Shown here in pieces: positions 46,490-57,347 of a stretch of DNA of 64,000 bases. The position numbers were made by a program, and so were the translations under genes. The DNA comes from Chloranthus sessilifolius (lineage: Eukaryota > Streptophyta > Magnoliopsida > Chloranthales > Chloranthaceae), in contig CM037596.1 of the NCBI GenBank assembly GCA_021018995.1, forward strand, positions 103,895,416 to 103,959,415, written 5' to 3'. The stretch's first letter is position 1. Each line of letters starts with the position of its first letter. Under the pieces are notes generated by a model that saw only the letters and a program-made list of their open reading frames with translations, was not told where the DNA came from and searched no databases.

Positions 46490-46814
46490 ATGACACAAGG
46501 ATAACAAGAGATGGCTTTAAGCCGTCTCTAATAACATTAAATTACTTATTGAAAACGGTCAAAAGCCGTCTCTAATCATAAGAGATAACTTATTAGAGAC
46601 GGCTTTAAGGTGTCTCTAACATATCTTTGGAGACGGCTTATGGTCGTCTCTAATAATCTTGACTATTAGAAAGGACTCTCATTTAGTCTCTAAAGACAAT
46701 GGAGACGAAACTATTTGAGACTACATGGAAGCCATCTCCAATACTATTGGAGACAGCTTAGACACCTTAAGAGATGGCCAAAAGCCGTCTCCAATAAACA
46801 CATTTTTTGTAGTG
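46490..46814. mobile_element. CACTA-like MITE with GAGACGGCTT repeats
   Basis: Repeated GAGACGGCTTTAAG / AAGCCGTCTCTAAT words in both orientations end in CATTTTTTGTAGTG at 46801-46814, a CACTA-type right terminus. The left terminus is degraded, so its start is approximate. It has no coding capacity. Confidence 0.7.
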
Positions 46815-47202
46815 TATGAAAGAAATTTATCAAAAATCAAAATGTAATTACCATTAAATTTAGATGACATTTGACTTCTTAGACTCAAATGATACGCAAA
46901 TGATCTTTAGATCAGGGTGCCCCTATCAGACGGCGGACATCACATACAACTAGGCCTTCACATATCAAAACTTGCCTAAGTTAAGTTCGAGCTAGGGCTT
47001 ATCCTTGGCTCTTAAGGCCGACCTATTAAGTTATTTTTTTAATGTTTGAGGGGTGATGCTGACCTATTAATTTTATTTTTTTTAATGTTTGAGGGGTGAT
47101 TGACCACCTAGTCACTCTCATTTCCCAACCATTTCATACGAGGAAAAAACAAAGGCCTTTGACTTTTAATGGGTAATACATGCCTTTCCGCTATAAAAAT
47201 AG

Positions 47203-47504
47203 TTGACTTCATTGAATCGGACAATAGAGATCATTTTTCGTTCCAATCTTTCACACAATAGATCTTTAGATCATGACACACCTATAATACCGTCAGATCT
47301 TGATTACATGTGGCATACATTTTGAAAAGTGACACTTGAGAATCCTTTCTCATGGTACACTTGTGATCACAATCACTTTTGGGGATGTGTGCCACATGGA
47401 ATCAAGATCTCACCATTTGATATGTGTGCCCTGATCTCAAGATCTACTTTTTGTGGAAGATTGGGACGAAAATCGATCCCCATCGTTTGATTCAGGGCAA
47501 TCAA
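47203..47504. mobile_element. Foldback MITE (family B), copy 1, in GLR upstream region
   Basis: The left end TTGACTTCATTGAATCGGAC is mirrored at the right by GATTCAGGGCAATCAA, and CAATCTTTCACAC by GTGGAAGATTG, so the whole 302 bp folds on itself. Related copies are at 56622-56905 and 60623-60989. It lies 0.5 kb upstream of the GLR start codon. Confidence 0.8.
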
Positions 47505-47929
47505 CGATTTTTTATAATGAAAATGTGTGTTCTTCACAGAAAAATAGGTGCAAATAATGCCATCCCTTCTTCATATAGAGATTCTTATTGGGCCCTTCAT
47601 TCAAATTTCAAATCTACCGGTTCCTAAAAGTCTCCTTTGAAACTTGATAAATGGAAGATTGGGTTAAGGGTGATTGCCTTGAATCATACGATATAGATGT
47701 CTTAGTCAAGGGTTTCCACCTATCAGATGCTGATAGGTGGAAACGATAGAGATCTATGGGCAGAAAAACGATAGAGAAGTCGTCAGCTAGAGACTTAGAG
47801 TCATTCAACGGTAGAAATTCCATCTATACGTGTGACACGCACAGTTGACCACTAGAAGCTTTGAACGGTATCAATTCATGCGACCTCTAAAATCTAATGA
47901 TTTTGATCATCTACTATTACGGGCTATAC

Positions 47930-47937
47930 TATATAAG
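47930..47937 (+). promoter_or_regulatory. Putative TATA box of the GLR gene
   Basis: TATATAAG lies 51 bp before the ATG at 47988. A transcription start about 30 bp downstream would leave a short 5' UTR of about 20-30 nt. Confidence 0.55.
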
Positions 47938-47987
47938 AAGAAGCCCGTATATAATAAACCCACATATCTCCATCATCGCCTGTTGAG

Positions 47988-48240
47988 ATGCCGCACTGTT
48001 TTTCCTACTTTCTCTTATTCTCTCTAATCCTCTGCCTCAAACAACCAATATTTGCCCAAAACAATACCGAAACCAACCGGTACATAGCCCTAATTATTGA
48101 TGCCGATACACGAATCGGAAAAGAGCAAAAGACCGCCATCGAAATCGCAATCATCGACTTCAACACCAACTCTTCAGCTTCAAATCTATCTCTCACCATT
48201 CAAAACTCTAGCGGTGATACCTTTAGAGCTGCGTCTATAG
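47988..48240 (+). CDS. GLR: GLR exon 1: signal peptide and start of amino-terminal domain
   Basis: Begins MPHCFSYFLLFSLILC, a typical secretory signal. It is followed by the GLR hallmark IDADTRIGKEQKTAIEIAI and ends at a G before GTAAAC. The ATG chosen is the first in frame and the only one that supplies the signal peptide. Confidence 0.92.
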
Positions 48241-51200
48241 GTAAACCAACCTTAGTCACTCAATTCTTTGAATTAATCAAAAATTTGGAGAAATTCTCTA
48301 AATACTTGGTATCCCCATCTTTTTGGGGAATAGTGAATAATCACCATTTTATTTATTTATTATCTATTTATTTATTTATTTTAATGGGGTTTCCAGCCTC
48401 TTAGAGCACCCGACTAAATCCCCCACTACGAGCAACACCGAGACATCACCCGTACAGAGTAGTAGAGATAATTCCCTGTGAATGAATTGACCAGAATATA
48501 ATTACCCGACGTGGTAGTAAACATCAGCAGCACGCCTTGCACGTGTTGAAGGGAATAAGCCAAATCAGGTGAAAACTTGAACTAGGTGATGTGGAGTGGC
48601 AAAGGGCCAAAATTTCGGTTCAAAATTTTCGGTGTCGGTCAAGCTCCGAACCAAAATTTTATCGGATATTTTGATCCTTGTCTTATACCATGAAAATTGT
48701 TAATACCGGCAAACTACATCGTAAACTTATACGATATTTTAAAATTAATTATTATTTTATCTTCCAAATTTTTTTTTCTCGTGCTTTTTCCGAATTTATC
48801 AGAATGATTGCTGAATCCAAATTTGGCTACTATGAAACTACCATGCTAATCTCCTTACAAAGCATGTTTGCCTTTACTTATTTTTCAGCCAAGGAGCTCA
48901 TCGACAGGCATCAAATAATGGCGATAATCGGACCTTCAACGTTGCAAGAAACATCGTTAGTTGCCGATATCGGAAATCGAGAAAAAGTTCCTGTTCTCTC
49001 TTTTGCCACACCCGCCGTTACCCCACCGTTAACGTCGTTACGATGGCCTTACTTAGTTCGCATGGCGAGCAATGATTCCGTACAGATGAGATGCATAGCC
49101 GCAATCGTTAAATCGTATAATTGGCCTAGAGTGGTAGCGATTTACGAAGATAACGGCTACGCTGAAACCAATTCCGGCACCGATACACTACTTGCTGATG
49201 CACTCCGAATCGTTGGATCCGATATCGAAACCCGGTACACGTTCCCTCCATTATATTCACTCTCTGATCCGAAAACCTTTATCCGACAGGAACTAGAGAA
49301 GTTAAAGAGGGAGCAGTGCAAGGTCTTCGTAGTCGTAGAAATGTCGTTACCGTTAGCCGCCATTATCTTCGCGGAGGCGAAGCAACAAGGAATGATGGAG
49401 AAAGGGTACGTGTGGATAACAACAGATGGTGTTACTAGCTTGTTAGATTCCGTTAACTCATCCATTATCTCTTCAATGGAAGGAGTGTTAGGGATCAAAA
49501 CCTACTTCGACGAATTCAGTCCGTCGAATAGACAGTTTCGTAACAGATTCCGGCAAAGCTTCCGATCGGAGTATCCAGAAGAAGAGAGTCATGAGCCGAG
49601 CATCTTCGCGTTGCGAGCTTACGATGCCGTTTCGGTGGTGTATCAGAATTTGGTGAGGGATACGATACAAGGCCAAACATTTGCATCGGCAGTCTTAGCC
49701 AGCCATTTTAACGGATTAAGTGGAGAAATCAGTTTTAAGGAAGGTGAACTAAATAACGTACCGGTATTTCGGATTATTAATGTTGTGGGAAAAAGTTACA
49801 GAGAGGTCGGATTTTGGACGCCGAAATTGGGCTTTTCAGTGAAATTTAATGGGCCTAGTAAAGAATTGGGCCTAATCTATTGGCCTGGGGGCCCACATTC
49901 GGTGCCCAATGGGTGGGCTCCAAAGCCCTTGAAGATTGTGGTTCCTGGAGAGTACTCTACTGTGCAGTTTTTGAGAGCAATTAAGGACCCGAAACGTAAC
50001 ATAACGGTCGTTTCGGGTTTCTCTTTCGAAGTTTTCGAAGAGGTTGTTAAGGCTTTGCCGTACGATCTACCACACGAGTTTGAAATATTCAACGGCACGA
50101 ATGATGAGCTGGTGCAGCAAGTCTATTTGAAGGTATGATGAAAAGTCCACGTTTGACTATTTTTGTAGTTCCTATGGGTTGTAGGCAAGGATCAAAATTT
50201 AGACCGAAATTTCAGTCTAAATTATCGATTTCAGTACTCGCTGAACCGATAATTTAGACCGAAATTTTGGTTATATTTTGTATGAGACTCAAATTTTTGG
50301 TCAAATTATTGATTTTCGGCCGAACTTTTGGCCCAAATTTTCGGTTTTGGTCATACCCGAAACTAAAATTTTGATCTTTGGTTGTAGGGCCCCAAGAATG
50401 AGATATCTAGATAACAACAGTATATAAGTGATCATTAGACTAGATAATTTAGAAGCCTTTGATTGGATGTATCTCTGTCAGGTCCGGCCAGGTCAAAATT
50501 TTGCTGCTGGACCGAAAATTGGCACATGCCCAAGTGGACCTGACCCGACTATATGGTTAAAGGATATATGCCAACCCAACCCAGCTAAAAACCTCCTATT
50601 TTCCTTGATTTTACATGTAAAAAATATCTGCTTGGGTCTGGTCAATCCGACCTAACCCAACCTTGTACTTGACCCAACAAAACCCAAACGTCGGCTTAGT
50701 TGGTCATGCACGGCCCGCCCCATGGGCCAGGTCAAGGTTATGTACGACCTGGTAAAAACCTGGCTCAGGCAAGCATGTGGTCGACCCGACCTCTTGACAG
50801 GCCGAATCGCACTGCAAAAAAAAGATTATTAGCCGCAGCCATAAACTGCCGCTAATACCTTTGCTGCTAATAATCTTAATAGTTTTTTTTGTTAATAGCA
50901 GTACTTTTAACTGCAAAAAAACTGCCGCTAATAGTCTTATTTTTCTGTAGTGTCGGATTGTTAATATCATTCAAGCGAATCTTTAGCTAGTCAATACATG
51001 TGTCAGGTTTATCGAATGAGTGGTTTAGAGAGACAATAGTTGGCTATTTGGGCAGGGTGGATTCAGTCGGGGTTTAACAGGCCCAATTTCGTAATTGGGT
51101 TTGAAACTTAGCTTGAATCTGGGCCGGAGATAAATCGGGTAGGCCAGGCCCATGCTATAATCTAATAGACTAAACCCGAGCCCTGTTTGATGGAAACCCA

Positions 51201-51509
51201 CGGCGGACAAGTTCGGGCCGGGTTTGCAGATTCAAGTCAGGCTCGAGCTAATTTTTCTGGTTTGGCCTAGGACTAGGACGTAGTTTTTCAGGTTTGGGCA
51301 AGGATTTGGGCCAGGCGGGATTTTAGACCAGGTTTTTAAATTTTGGGCTCGGATTCAGACTTGGGTTGGCTTTCGGAGTTCGGGTCCAATCACAATCTTT
51401 ATAGGCAGTCCAAAGAACTTCAAGTACAACCCCAAATGGGTTGCATTGAAAGATTTGTGCGTTTCAAATAAAGCCACCCTTTGTTTATGACTTGGTTTGA
51501 TAACATGGA

Positions 51510-51563
<54 letters not shown>

Positions 51564-54500
51564 AATAGAGGACGGTCATCCTCTTTCAAGGTTTCAGATG
51601 GAGGTTCACGGGCATAGAGATATATCTCTGTGCCTATTGATATGGGCGTGACATGTAACGTATTTTTGTGAAGTGACCGATGTTGCTTTATAATCATTTA
51701 ACCATGTTTTAATTAGGATTACCTTTCTTTAAAAAAAAATACATAATCATTTTGAAATACCCTATACTTGACCACATGAATGTCAGAACTCCACTAACCC
51801 ATCTTTTTTTCACTAAAAGGGTGTCAGCGCTTCACTACCGAGGTGTCAGTGCCTCGCTATCCAAGGTGCCAACGCTTCTCTCTCGGGTTGCCAGTGCTTC
51901 TCTATCGGGATGCCAACACTTTACTATCGAGGTGTCAATGCTTCTCTCCCAGGGTGCTAGCGCTTTCTTACCGAAGTGTCAACGCCTCTCTATCGAGGTG
52001 TCAGCGCTTCTCTTCAGCGGTGTTTGACGGCCTCATTAATCTGTGCGCCAGTATGAAGGCATGACGACCTTGGAACTGGGCACTTAGCTAGCAAGAAGGC
52101 AAGCGGACCTTGTAAGCTAGCCGTGTAGCACGCGTGGGCGCAGAGGCATGTGGCCCTGCGATGTGTGCATGAGTCCCTGATGCATGATGCGACGGTAACC
52201 CGAACTAAGCTGCGATCTAGTATGGTGGCTAGACGCGTGAAGGGCTTAGAATGCGGTGCCATGGGGGCACGCGACGTGGTGTCATGAGGGCACGCGAAAT
52301 CTTGGTGCCATAAGGCACATAATGCGGTGCTCCGCGAATGAGCACGCGACGTGGTGCCAAGAGGGCACGCGACGTCTTGGTGTCATTAGGCACGTAGTGC
52401 GGTGCTCCGCGTTGGGGCATGCGACGTGGTGTCAAGAGGGCAAGCGACGTCCAAGTGCTAAGGAACATGAGGCGGTGCCATAGTGGCACGCGATGTGGTG
52501 TCAAGAGGACACGCGACATCTAGCTTGTATGGCAGGCTACGCGGTGCCAAGAAGGTACGTGATGCGGTGCAAAGAGGGCACGCGGCATTTGGGTGCAATA
52601 ACAGATCCGATATGGTGTCGAGTAGACACGAGACATAGTCACGACGGAAACGTGATGCGGTGCCATGAGGGTACGCCATGTGATGCCATGAGGGCACACG
52701 ACATGAGGCCATGAGGGCCTTGCGATATGGTCGCGACACGGACGCGACATGGTCGTGACACAGTGCGATGTTGGACATGAGGCCATGAGGGCCTCGTGAC
52801 GTGGTCGCGATGGCGCACGCGACATACGTCACGCCGGCGATGGTCACAACAAGCCATGTGGGCTTGGAGGATGGCACTGGGTGCCACGGTCAGAGAATCA
52901 TGTGCTATGTTTAATGGCAAGACACCACCTTTGCAGGTGTGTGCCACGGGCAGGAGATCGTGTGCCATGGGGGTATGACAAACCAAGAGGTTTGAGGGTT
53001 TTCTGCTACTTTGCCTAAGTTGGTCTTTAGACCATATATAGGGGGAAGGGAACTGTGGAGCTATTCTCCCACACATGGGGCCTTACGTTGTGGGACGAGC
53101 GCATGTGCTTTCTAGGTTAGGGGTGGGCCTAGAACATCGCTGCAGTAATGCGGCGCTGCGGCGATGCCATGTGTCACCTGGGGTGAGGTTACCATGTGGC
53201 CCCGCGCCGGCGTCACGGTGTACATGGGTCGGTGACCTCACTGGGGCACTCGAGGGCTATGTGGGACGCAGTGGCACACACTAGCTAAGGGCCTGGAGCG
53301 GAGGTGTGTTGGTCGTGTGTACCACATCCGATGCTTGGTTTGAAGAGCATGAAGAGCTGCATGCTACTCCTAGTGTGTTGGTCGCGTGGACCACACACGT
53401 TGGTTGGCTTGGATGGCATGGAGAGAGGCATGTCTTTGTCTTAAGCGAGGAACTAGTGCACCGCACAGGGTGAAGCTGGACAGGCTAAGGGGCACTGAGG
53501 TGCTGGCATGTGTGTCACAAGTAGACACGATGCATTGAGTGGGTTCGCCTCGAGTGAAGGCAACCACGATGCGGGAGTTCCCGTCCTCTAGGCGGGTGGT
53601 ATCAGAGTGATGGTTGGATATGAGCTGTGCGCGGCAGCGAGATGTGGCACGGGCGTAATAACCAATATTAGGTTATGCTTTGTGACAAACTGGTATCTGA
53701 GTTAGGCTGGCCTCGCTGTAGCTGCAGCGAGGCGCCGCACGGGTGTCGAAAAAAGTTACCCCGTGACAGGTGTCTACGCTTCACTATCGAGGTGCCAGTG
53801 CTCCGCTATCGAGGTGTCAGAGCTTTGCTATCGGGGGCCCACATTTTTGAATAAAATAGATTTAAAAAAGTAAGTCTAACACTTTCTTGGAAAAAGGAAG
53901 AGAAGAGAGAAAATAAATAGCGCTCTAAAAAAGTCAAGTATGATTGTTGAAAGGGAATATAATCTTAAAAATATTTTAAAAGTTTTAACCCTAGTTAGTA
54001 AAGTGAGCCCTATACCATATATTGTTTATAGAGCAGTCTGGGCGTATAGAAATCTCTACACCCGAGCTCTTTCTCCCCTCAATCATATATATATATATAT
54101 ATTGGATAGCTTATTGCATCCCAATCTTGCATGTTGACTAATGGAGGAAATTTTTTTATTATTAAATTACTTTAATATAGATTCCTATCTTGCAAGAATG
54201 TATAGGATTCCTTTGGTTTTTCATAGATTCTTAGCGTCCAAGAGTATATAATATTCCTTCATTTTTTCCAGTTTGGATAACAATATTGGTAGTTTCAAAA
54301 ATGAAGGAAAATGATAGTTTGATAATTTGTGACTTAAGGAGGACTTTTATATTGTCTGAGGACTTGGCAAATTGATATTTCAAGGAGTACCCTCGTACTC
54401 TAAACTCAAAAAATAACAGAAAATTGAGCTCTATTTTTTCGATATTTAACACAACAAAAAAAGAGACTACTAGCGGCAGTCATAAACTATCGCTATTAAC

Positions 54501-55594
54501 AAAAAACTGCCACTAATACCCTTGCTGCTAATAGTCTTTATAGTTTTTTTGTTAATAGCGACACTTTTTAGTCACAAAAAACTGTCGCTAATAGTCAAAT
54601 TTTATCGTGTAAGTTTGATCCAAATTGTGGAAAATGACAGATTTGTAAACCCTTCAAATTCCAAACACCCTCTCAAAGGTTAAAACTGATGGTGTCTTTT
54701 ATCGGTGATAATAGAATTTCGATGGTGCGATCAGCGACATAACGATCCTAGCCAACCGATCTATGTACGTGGACTTCTCTCAGCCGTACGTTGATTCGGG
54801 GCTGACAATGCTGGTGACAAGTGAGTCTAAGGATTCAGCCAAGGCATGGATGTTTATGAAACCCTTCACAAAGAACATGTGGCTGGTGACTGGTGCTAGT
54901 TTTGTGTACACCGGATTTGTGGTGTGGGTCTTAGAGCATCGCCAGAACCCAGATTTTAGGGGCCCTTGGCGGATCCAAATAGGCACCTTGCTATGGTTCA
55001 TATTCTCTACGCTATTCTTTGCGCACAGTAAGTACCTAAACCTGAAGAACAATTGGATCATTGAAATTAGGGACTTGCTGTAAAATTTTGTTTTTTCGTT
55101 TTTTTTCTTTTAGATTGTAAATTGATCTAAATGTATAATTATTTCAAGCTCCTCTTGACATTGAAACAGAGTTTTAGTTGTCTCAGGAGCTCCACATGGG
55201 CCTTGGAAGAGGGAACCGGCTCTCTCTCTCTATATAAAGAAAAGGTGTTCGTCGTCTATGAGAGAATGGTCACTATCCTCCAAGGTTTCACGAGGCATCC
55301 AAAACACTATTTCGATGCCCCGAGTGCATTGCTTGGATCTTCTTTGAAAAAATAAATTGAAAGCTCATCTCTATTAGGTATATTTTGAGCCAAGAAATGT
55401 GTGGACAATTAAAAGTTGTCGAACTTTGACTTGTACTTAAAAATAGTTTATTTCAATATTTTCCCCCGTGCTCTGTATAACACCCAAGCAGTGTTTTGAG
55501 TATCACGCGGACCTCCATGTAGACTTTGGACGACGGTCAACATCCTCCTATGGAGGATGGATCTGACTCATTTTGGAGTTCCCAAACAAGCAAT

Positions 55595-55651
<57 letters not shown>

Positions 55652-57347
55652 CAATGCTAATTTCACTCATTTCATTGTGAGATTGACATTGTCCTTATAC
55701 ACTAATACCTTTATTAAAGGATATTTTCATATTGTTAGGGGTAATTAGTAAACTCAAACTAGATAAAATGTGGTGTTTGTAATAAATGACGAGAATATAA
55801 TTACAATAAATGAGGTGTCCTCATTTATTATCTAGTTTAACCTTATTATACTGCTCATAATAATTATACTAAAATACTCTTTAATAAGAGTATTATTGTC
55901 CATATCAAAAAAACAAAAAAAAAGTATTATTGTCAAAGGAGAATACTAACCATACAATAAAGTGACTGAGGTTAGCATGACCATATATATATATATATAT
56001 ATATATATGCTCCTTGGAAGCAAGAAAATGCTAGTTTTTAAATCTATTGAATTCTGAAATTTATTTTATTTTCTAAATTTTTTCAATGACCCCAATCATT
56101 AGTTCACATAGGGGCCAGCCACCTATCTCCTAGCTAAACTAAGTTACCTAGACCTTGAGAGTTGGCTACTTTTGTATATTAATTGGTGATTGTCCGTCAT
56201 CAAATATCAGCTGTTAACAGCCATAGTTACCAAATTCACAAAATGCTTGAAAAATCGCGAATAATTCGCAAATTCAAGGTTCTAATAATTACATGTAAAA
56301 ATTTTGAAAACTTTGTAAAAATTGTGCCTAATTCACTTTTATTTTCTTCTATAAAACATGATTTTAGATATTTTAACTTTTTGTTATCGTGTTTTTTATA
56401 TTTTTCCTCCTGGCTATTTCCCCAAACTTGCCAAATGTATTGGTTTTTCGAAATTTTAACCTTGTCGAATTATTGTAGAACTCCTACTTGGTGACTATTT
56501 CTTTTTTTTTTAAAACTTGGTGATTATTTCAAAATCTTTAAAATGTATAATTTTTTATTGGGTACGGCTATTTTCACCCATGTAATAAAGTACTATATGA
56601 TTTTTTCACGAACAAAAACCATTGACTGATATGAGTCAGACGATGAAGATTGTATTTTGCTCCAATCTACCTCATGAGTCATGATAGATCTTAAAATCAC
56701 GGTGCGCCTATCAGACAGTTAGATGCACATGACATACGACCCTTAAGTCCACAAAAATGAAGGTCAACTCCTTTTCGCATAACCTAGGTTATTTTTGGGG
56801 ATGTGTGTCATGTGGAATCAACATCTGAGGGTTAGATAGGCACCTCATGATTTTAACATTTTATCATGAGGAAGATTGGAACAAAAAACAATCTCCATCA
56901 TTTTTTATTAATTTTTATTTTTGAATTAAAACCTATTAATTATTTGCAGGGGAGAGAGTTCAAAGCAACTTCACTCGAATCGTAATAGTAGTATGGCTGA
57001 TTGTCGTGTTTATACTGACATCAAGCTACACAGCGAGCCTCACATCTTTTCTAACGGTTCAGCGGCTCGAGCCGAAGGTAAACGACATCGAGTGGCTAAA
57101 GATGAGCAACGCCACCGTCGGGTGTCGCCTGCACTCCTTCGTGTGCAACTACATTGTAGATGTGTTGCAATTTGACTCGCGAAACGTTAAGAAGCTCCGC
57201 AGAACTGATAAATATCTCGCGGAACTCAGTAGCCGGAATATCTCCGCCATGTTCCTCTGCGCTCCCTATGCCAGACTGGTAGTTGGCAAGTACTGCAAGG
57301 GGTACACCATCACCAGACTCCCTTACAAATTTGGTGGATTGGGCTTT
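47988..57347 (+). CDS. GLR: Glutamate-receptor-like channel, clade-2 type, exons 1-4 (3' end not found)
   Basis: Exons 47988-48240, 48889-50132, 54715-55027 and 56950-57347 join in frame (phases 1, 0, 1, 0) to give 736 codons without a stop; every intron has GT/AG borders. The product is a plant ionotropic glutamate-receptor-like cation channel, placed in a membrane and gated by amino acids in studied relatives. Seen: signal peptide (1-24), periplasmic-type amino-terminal domain (about 28-430), ligand-binding S1 (about 440-545), M1 (about 553-573), pore loop (GTLLWFIFSTLFFAH, 589-603), M3 with SYTASLTSFLTVQ (629-641) and S2 to residue 736 (KFGGLGF). The missing final exon should encode the rest of S2, M4 and the cytosolic tail. 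Family length is about 900-950 residues. Introns 2 and 3 are swollen by repeats. The exons carry no stop or frameshift, so decay, if any, is recent or limited to the 3' end. Confidence 0.93.
48241..48888 (+). other. GLR intron 1
   Basis: Starts GTAAAC and ends TTTTTCAG. It contains a piece of a dispersed repeat at about 48385-48430 shared with 35745-35930. Open frame in the last 200 bp before exon 2 is fortuitous; the splice at 48889 restores the conserved AKEL residues. Confidence 0.85.
48889..50132 (+). CDS. GLR: GLR exon 2: amino-terminal domain and ligand-binding S1 start
   Basis: Large exon typical of GLR genes: AKELIDRHQIMAIIGPSTLQ, then VPVLSFATPAVTP, WPYLVRMASND, NWPRVVAIYEDNGYAE, GYVWITTDGVTSLLD and FALRAYDAVSVVYQ in the ANF-receptor-like fold. 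It then enters S1 (PLKIVVPGEY, VVSGFSFEVFEEVVKALPYD) and ends QQVYLK before GTATGA. Confidence 0.95.
50810..50952. mobile_element. CACTA-like MITE (family C), copy 1
   Basis: The terminus CACTGCAAAAAAAAG pairs with TTTTTCTGTAGTG at the right end. It has the 3-bp target duplication TCG on both sides (50807-50809, 50953-50955) and internal inverted CCGCTAATA words. It is 143 bp, non-coding, in GLR intron 2. Confidence 0.9.
51511..51562. repeat. (TA)n microsatellite
   Basis: TA run in GLR intron 2. Confidence 0.97.
51815..52023. repeat. GTGTCAGCGCTTC-type tandem array, copy 2 left half
   Basis: Nine or so degenerate units of about 22-24 bp (CGCTTCTCTATCGAGGTGTC and variants). It is interrupted at GGTGT by a solo LTR and resumes at 53769-53850, followed by the same CACATTTTTGAATAAAATA flank as the array at 40305-40510. 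Confidence 0.85.
52024..53768 (+). mobile_element. Solo LTR-like element with hairpin minisatellite
   Basis: GC-rich insert of 1745 bp, flanked by GGTGT on both sides (52019-52023 and 53769-53773) and ending GTGACA. Its right part is homologous to the LTRs at 58077-59034 and 59364-60322, including internal PBS-like words (GGTGGTATCAGAG at 53596; CTGGTATCTGAG at 53690). Left part is filled by the minisatellite at 52255-52720. The absence of internal region or second LTR suggests a solo LTR. Confidence 0.75.
52255..52720. repeat. GTGCC-N5-GGCAC hairpin minisatellite
   Basis: Units of about 20-27 bp such as GGTGCCAAGAGGGCACGCGA are repeated with variation. Each can form a small stem GTGCC/GGCAC with a 5-base loop, and larger blocks (for example TGCGGTGCTCCGCG) repeat at about 90-bp intervals. 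Related shorter arrays occur in the LTRs at 58125-58165 and 59400-59455. Confidence 0.85.
53769..53885. repeat. GTGTC...GCTTC tandem array, copy 2 right half
   Basis: Continuation of the array at 51815-52023 after the solo LTR, then the family-specific flank AAGTAAGTCTAACAC also found after 40505. Confidence 0.85.
54450..54609. mobile_element. CACTA-like MITE (family C), copy 2
   Basis: CACAACAAAAAAAGAG at the left and TTTTATCGTG at the right are decayed CACTA termini, with TAA duplicated at 54447-54449 and 54610-54612. The internal sequence (TAGCGGCAGTC, CTGCCACTAATA) matches copies at 50810 and 57896. It ends about 105 bp before GLR exon 3. Confidence 0.88.
54715..55027 (+). CDS. GLR: GLR exon 3: S1 end, M1 and pore loop
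   Basis: NFDGAISDITILANRSMYVD then FSQPYVDSGLTMLV closes S1. AWMFMKPFTKNMWLVTGASF leads into M1 (FVYTGFVVWVLEHR). The pore loop GTLLWFIFSTLFFAH follows. It ends at GCGCACA before GTAAGT, phase 1. The acceptor is ATAATAG and the junction keeps the conserved DG/AVVGD-like turn. Confidence 0.94.
55598..55650. repeat. (AT)n microsatellite
   Basis: AT run in GLR intron 3. A shorter one follows at 55983-56008. Confidence 0.95.
56622..56905. mobile_element. Foldback MITE (family B), copy 2
   Basis: TTGACTGATATGAGTCAGACGA at the left and GATTGGAACAAAAAACAATC plus CTCCATCATT at the right are mirror images of each other. The middle (TTTTTGGGGATGTGTGTCATG) matches copy 1. The right end is eroded. Confidence 0.75.
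56950..57347 (+). CDS. GLR: GLR exon 4: M3 and most of ligand-binding S2
   Basis: Exon starts R-ERVQSNFTRIVIVVW (M3) with the family signature SSYTASLTSFLTVQRLEP. S2 continues DIEWLKMSNATVGCRLHSF, FDSRNVKKLRRTDKYLAEL, SRNISAMFLCAPYARLVVG and KYCKGYTITRLPYKFGGLGF. Relatives usually have G(Y/C)QxGSF where this protein has GCRLHSF, a notable change beside the ligand pocket. It ends before GTAAGT, phase 0. Confidence 0.95.

Larger units (their letters stand above)
50133..54714 (+). other. GLR intron 2, repeat-swollen
   Basis: About 4.6 kb between GTATGA and ATAATAG. It contains dispersed GGCCCGACC-type repeats (about 50480-50810, 51040-51370), a CACTA-like MITE (50810-50952), an (AT)n run, a short tandem array split by a solo LTR (52024-53768) and a second CACTA-like MITE (54450-54609). 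It holds no coding host sequence that I can recognise. Confidence 0.85.
55028..56949 (+). other. GLR intron 3
   Basis: GTAAGT to TTTGCAG. It holds (AT)n runs at about 55598-55650 and 55983-56008 and foldback MITE copy 2 (56622-56905). Nothing coding was recognised. Confidence 0.85.

Noticed and set aside
48678-48888. Alternative GLR start at 48678 extending exon 2 upstream
   Set aside because: This stretch lies in intron 1, encodes no GLR residues, and the splice at 48889 with exon 1 restores the conserved sequence and the signal peptide.
52229-52877. Long minus-strand ORFs in the GC-rich insert (for example 52458-52877 and 52229-52519)
   Set aside because: They are open because of tandem repetition and low stop density in GC-rich DNA. 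The peptides are repeat translations.
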